The position numbers and the translations under genes are program-made. The notes under the pieces were generated by a model. That model did no database searches. It saw nothing but the letters and a program-made list of their open reading frames with translations, and was not told the DNA's origin. Below are positions 60,401-64,000 of a stretch of 64,000 bases of DNA, one piece after another (within the stretch, counting starts at the first letter, position 1; each line of letters begins with the position of its first letter). This stretch comes from Fistularia commersonii (lineage: Eukaryota > Chordata > Actinopteri > Syngnathiformes > Fistulariidae), in contig JBBMNZ010000001.1 of NCBI GenBank assembly GCA_037954325.1, positions 3,923,232-3,987,231 of the forward strand, written 5' to 3'.

Positions 60401-61762
60401 GAAACCGGTAAGAAAAGGTTTGGGCTTTAAACAAAGGAGGGGGAAAGCCTCCCCGTGCCTGCAGAGGCCTGCACACCTCTGGATTCTCCCGGCGAGATCC
60501 TTCTCGACCTCTGTGTTGGTTTAGGAGCCGGAGGCCGAACTCTCTTTTGTCTGATGTTCTCCCTGAACGGTTCCCTGCGAATTCGGTGTTTTCCGGAATC
60601 AGACAGACAAAGAAAAAAAAAAAAAAAAAAAAATCTCCGATGTCCACTGGCGCGCACAGACAGCCGGTGAGCCCGACGCCGTCCCGTAGCGAAAGGGGAA
60701 AATACAAAACGGAGCAGCTCGGCAAAACAGTCAAATTACACGCCGTGGCTCTGGAGCGGAACGCGGCGGCGCTGAATAAATTCACGGACCCAGGCGGGGG
60801 ATGAGACGATGGCGGCGGCGGCACTCGCTTCTGCGCAAACAACCGAAACGATGAGAGCGGCGGTGTTGCATTTTTTTCTCCTGTTTTTACTCCGTTTGTT
60901 TTTTTTTTAAACACTTAACAACGGTATCATTGTGTCTATGGTTAAAAAACAATATCATATAAAGCTATGAACAACAAGAGGAGAAAAGAAAGGGGACAGA
61001 TATTTGAAAAGATAATAGGAGGGTGAAACAGAAGGAGCGAGTGAACCAAGAGATGAAGGGAAAAAGGGGTGAAAGGACCGGAGGGGGAAAACCGAGAAAA
61101 AAAAAAAAAACTAAACTAAAGCTGATGAAAGATTAAAACAATCCATGTGACAGAAAAATGTTAGCAATGTGGGTGCTAACATTAGCTCCAATCAATGGCC
61201 CCGCGATCATCATCATCATCAGCCCGTCTCCATGGCGCCGGCTCATTAGGACGACGGAGAAGCCCAGGTATCCGGCGGTGGCAAGTCTTATTCTATTTTT
61301 TTAGTGAACTTATACATTTTGTTTACATCCGGTTTCAGAATCGGAGCAAGCTCGAATCCATGACCGTCCACCCCGAACTCTGCCCCCCATTTCCAATATT
61401 GTTTACCGACTTTGTTCATTAAGGACACAGCGTTTTCATAACATTTAGAACAGCAATCGCGGTAGTAAAACCTTATTGAAAGTAACATCCAGCATGAAAT
61501 TGCGAGAAAGTACCAAGTAAATAAATTCATTCCCAAAAAAGAAGGCCTTACCCACCAAAATACTGGCAAGTCTAGAAAAGCAGAATTTAAATCCCATTGG
61601 ACAGTCAGCTAAGACATTTGTTAAGAAACACACACACACAAACACACACACACCATAACGGCCAGCCGTAGTTGTTATGATGCAAAAACCAAAATAAAAA
61701 AAGGGTTCTTCAGTATAAATGAACATTGAATTTATGATGGTAAAGTTCTACTGTCAACCCTG

Positions 61763-61764
<2 letters not shown>

Positions 61765-61820
<56 letters not shown>
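61765..61820. repeat. (TG)28 microsatellite
   Basis: An uninterrupted 56-bp TG array in intron 1. Confidence 0.97.
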
Positions 61821-61827
<7 letters not shown>

Positions 61828-61938
61828 CAGTCAAGACTGGACAGGATGCTTGAAAATAAAAAAATGTCGTAAACATCCAGCGAGCCGTTTAAAAGCAAAA
61901 CAAGCCGCCCGGCGCCCCCTCCGCCAAATGTGAGTTTG

Positions 61939-61952
61939 GCGCCCCCTTGTGG
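61939..61952 (-). promoter_or_regulatory. CTCF-like core motif
   Basis: The reverse complement CCACAAGGGGGCGC matches the CTCF core at all but one position (A at position 5). This is a motif match only. Confidence 0.3.
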
Positions 61953-62134
61953 CGAAAAGGCGTACTACATGGATCCCATCTGAACCAATCCCATCTGAAA
62001 CATCCATCACTCATTGTCTAGCGGGGGGGTTGATATTTGGAAGAAAATAAAAGGAATAAAAAGTATTCGACGAGCGCCTCCAGAAATTTGATGAGTTTTT
62101 TTCTTTTTTTCTTTTAATATAAACACAAAGTTCA

Positions 62135-62280
62135 CGGCCGTGAGTGCATTTATTTGTCATTATGCGTAATCCACAGGCGAATCGTATTAATGTGCTTTCT
62201 TTAGGCCGCAAGCGGGAGCTGCCAAGTCGGCCGCCGCTCTGCAATTACGCTTGATATAGTTTAATGAAGCTGTAATCATA
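62135..62280. promoter_or_regulatory. Candidate conserved non-coding element, homeodomain-rich
   Basis: A repeat-free block contains TTTATTTGTCATTATGCG, GTAATCCAC (Otx/bicoid-type), CGTATTAATGTGC, CAATTACGC and TAATGAAGCTGTAATCAT. The density of TAAT cores in mixed-GC sequence differs from the homopolymer-rich surroundings. Conservation cannot be tested here. Confidence 0.3.
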
Positions 62281-64000
62281 CACCGACAGACACACTAGCA
62301 CATGTGTGAAACACACGCGCACCGACCGAGCAATAGACGAAGATGTTTTGGCGTGCCGGGCATGCGTGTTGAATCTACCCCCACCCTCCACCCAACCGGT
62401 CGGTGCTATTTATGACCTTGAGGTGATGAGAGAGTAAATAAAAGAACAGAGGATCCTGAAAACCGCTGCGGTGCAGCTTATGGACAAATGCAAAGAAAAA
62501 TTAAAAAATAACACATGCGTACATATGCAGAGAGCAACTGTGTGTATGCACACATATGTCAAACACACTGATTAAAAGGGGAAATTATGTTTTCTTAAAC
62601 AAAACAAAACAAAATATTTTTTTTACATTTTAATAAATGCTTATTACCTGACTGGTTGTGTCCAGTGTTCAAGTTCCCAAATCATATTACTTGTGAGTTT
62701 CTCTGAATCTACGGAATGATTTACAGCCAACGAGGATGCGGAAAAGACGGGCGATCAGAAAGTTTTGTCGAACAAACGGGATTTGGTACATTCCTATTTC
62801 AAAAGAAGAAGAAGAAGAAGAAGCCCTTTTTCATTGACACATTGAGATTCAGCTTCATTTGACCATTTGCTCAACAACAATGTGCGAGGAGGAGCTCGGG
62901 AACGGAACCGGGAACATTTGGTGTCCAGACAACCGTTCCGTTGGCAACCGTTGGCAAAGAAGAACCAGATCGTTTGACCCAATTGTCGGGAAACGTCGGG
63001 ATCAACCTTCAGGTGTTTGTGGGGAAACCGTACCGGAAGACACAGGCTCGCGGCCGTCGTGCGGCCTGCAAATCTGGAAAGGAGAACACGGGACGGCCAA
63101 ACACGGCGGGGTTCTTTGCAGGCTTGTCGGGGGAACGGCTGCGTTCGGATGACGATAAAGAAAAATCTACCCTTCAGTGTCACCAGGACCTTAAACACCA
63201 TCGGCACGTATGCGGGCGAGGCTGTTTGTCAGCGAAACCCGTGACTCGGTTTGGGGGGGAAAAGGAGAGGGCGAGTGGACCCGGAGCGGAAGCCCCGGTT
63301 CGTGCGCTCGGTTTTAAAGCGGCTCGGTTATTCCCGTTTCGAAATTTCCTCCCGACCCCGATGTTCCCCTGCGTACGCAAGCCAGAGCCGCTCCGCTTCG
63401 GAACAGGCCCAGACGCTAATTAGCGAAAATTTCAGGCCTGACGGTCCAACGGGAGGGGGAGCGGGTCCAAGTTTTGAACCCGATGATAAATGACAGCAGC
63501 CGTGGAAGGTTGCGGTGAGAGAGGTCGAAGCTCGAAAGTAGAAGGTTGGGACGCAAAGAGCGAGCGGTGACGTGTGGCTCCTCGGGATACTTTTTGGCGC
63601 TGGGGCCGAAACCGTTTTTGAGGGTACTCGCTGAAAAAAAAAAACAAAAAAAAAAAAAAAAACGGAGGAAATATGAACGCGAAGGACGAACCGCGATGAC
63701 ACAGCTGAGCAGAAAAGAGCGGGCGGAGGAATCGGGTTCAAAGTATGTCGGGATGCGGAGACGGCGGACGTGTATATTTAGTATTTTTAAGGCCGACTGG
63801 ACTTGAAAGGCGGGGTTCGAAAGGCAACGGCCGCTGGGAGAGAACGGAGCATGAAGATGGCGGTAACGCCGCTGCGTGGACGCCAACCGCCGAAAAAACC
63901 TCACGGGAGGGACGGAAAAAAAAAAAAAAAAGACGACGTAGTCGAGGTAATAATTTGAAAGCAATACTTTGGGGATGGCGGCGGCTCCGCGGGGTCACAG

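Larger units (their letters stand above)
55560..64000 (-). other. GMDS intron 1, partial (or 5' region if exon 1 was missed)
   Basis: No segment encoding the GMDS N-terminus (a short leader followed by an ALITGITGQ-like loop) was found here, so I treat it as intron 1 running past the right edge. It contains one copy of the interspersed repeat also seen at 47 kb (55909-56020), long T and A homopolymers (58902-58928, 59549-59570), a (TG)n array at 61765-61820, an AAG repeat at about 62802-62823, and the low-repeat block at 62135-62280. Frames of up to about 200 codons resemble no known protein. Confidence 0.75.

Noticed and set aside
62941..63423. 160-codon plus-strand frame as GMDS exon 1 or a neighbouring gene
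   Set aside because: It is on the wrong strand for GMDS and has no glycine-rich nucleotide-binding motif or known domain.
1..64000. A novel multi-gene system (defence, biosynthetic or mobile) in the window
   Set aside because: Only one gene, GMDS, is supported; the remaining DNA is intronic repeats and candidate regulatory sequence.

Overview
The window is vertebrate nuclear DNA, most likely from a ray-finned (teleost) fish. The evidence is interrupted genes with GT-AG introns, very dense (CA)n/(GT)n microsatellites, and several repeat families I recognise from fish genomes (Tc1/mariner and hAT deletion derivatives, fish retroposon tails). I cannot name the species.

I can support one protein-coding gene: GMDS, GDP-mannose 4,6-dehydratase, on the minus strand. 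Five consecutive coding exons are visible: 55515-55559, 53669-53756, 52832-52941, 11399-11591 and 9226-9330. All boundaries are GT-AG, all phases are compatible, and together they encode the equivalent of human residues Asp35 to Arg214. This covers much of the NADP-binding Rossmann core and the whole Thr/Glu/Tyr/Lys catalytic set. The first exon lies beyond the right edge of the window or was missed; the exons for the C-terminal half lie beyond the left edge. About 99% of the window is therefore intronic: at least 8.4 kb of intron 1, intron 2 (1.8 kb), intron 3 (0.7 kb), a very large intron 4 (41.2 kb), intron 5 (2.1 kb) and at least 9.2 kb of intron 6.

The introns are a patchwork. Intron 6 (1-9225) holds GC-rich sequence, microsatellites and a roughly 300-bp AT-rich tandem repeat (5.4-6.3 kb). 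Intron 5 holds two local tandem duplications, one of them beside exon 6. Intron 4 holds a TA-flanked MITE present twice (18.3 and 31.9 kb), a deleted Tc1-type element (16.0 kb), two hAT-like MITEs (14.9 and 34.0 kb), a hAT transposase fragment (35.3 kb), a 30-copy 21-bp minisatellite (21.6-22.2 kb), a 134-bp satellite with dimeric higher-order structure (29.1-29.9 kb), and an unexplained non-repetitive island at 30.1-31.0 kb. It also has a striking 20-bp perfect palindrome with symmetric CCAAT boxes at 47.2 kb. Short low-repeat blocks with homeodomain- or forkhead-type motifs (for example 49.9-50.05 kb and 62.1-62.3 kb) look like candidate conserved non-coding elements.

I found no second gene, no RNA gene, no CRISPR array and no evidence of a novel multi-gene system. 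The most promising leads are regulatory (enhancer-like blocks in GMDS introns, repeat tracts close to splice donors) and repeat-evolutionary.
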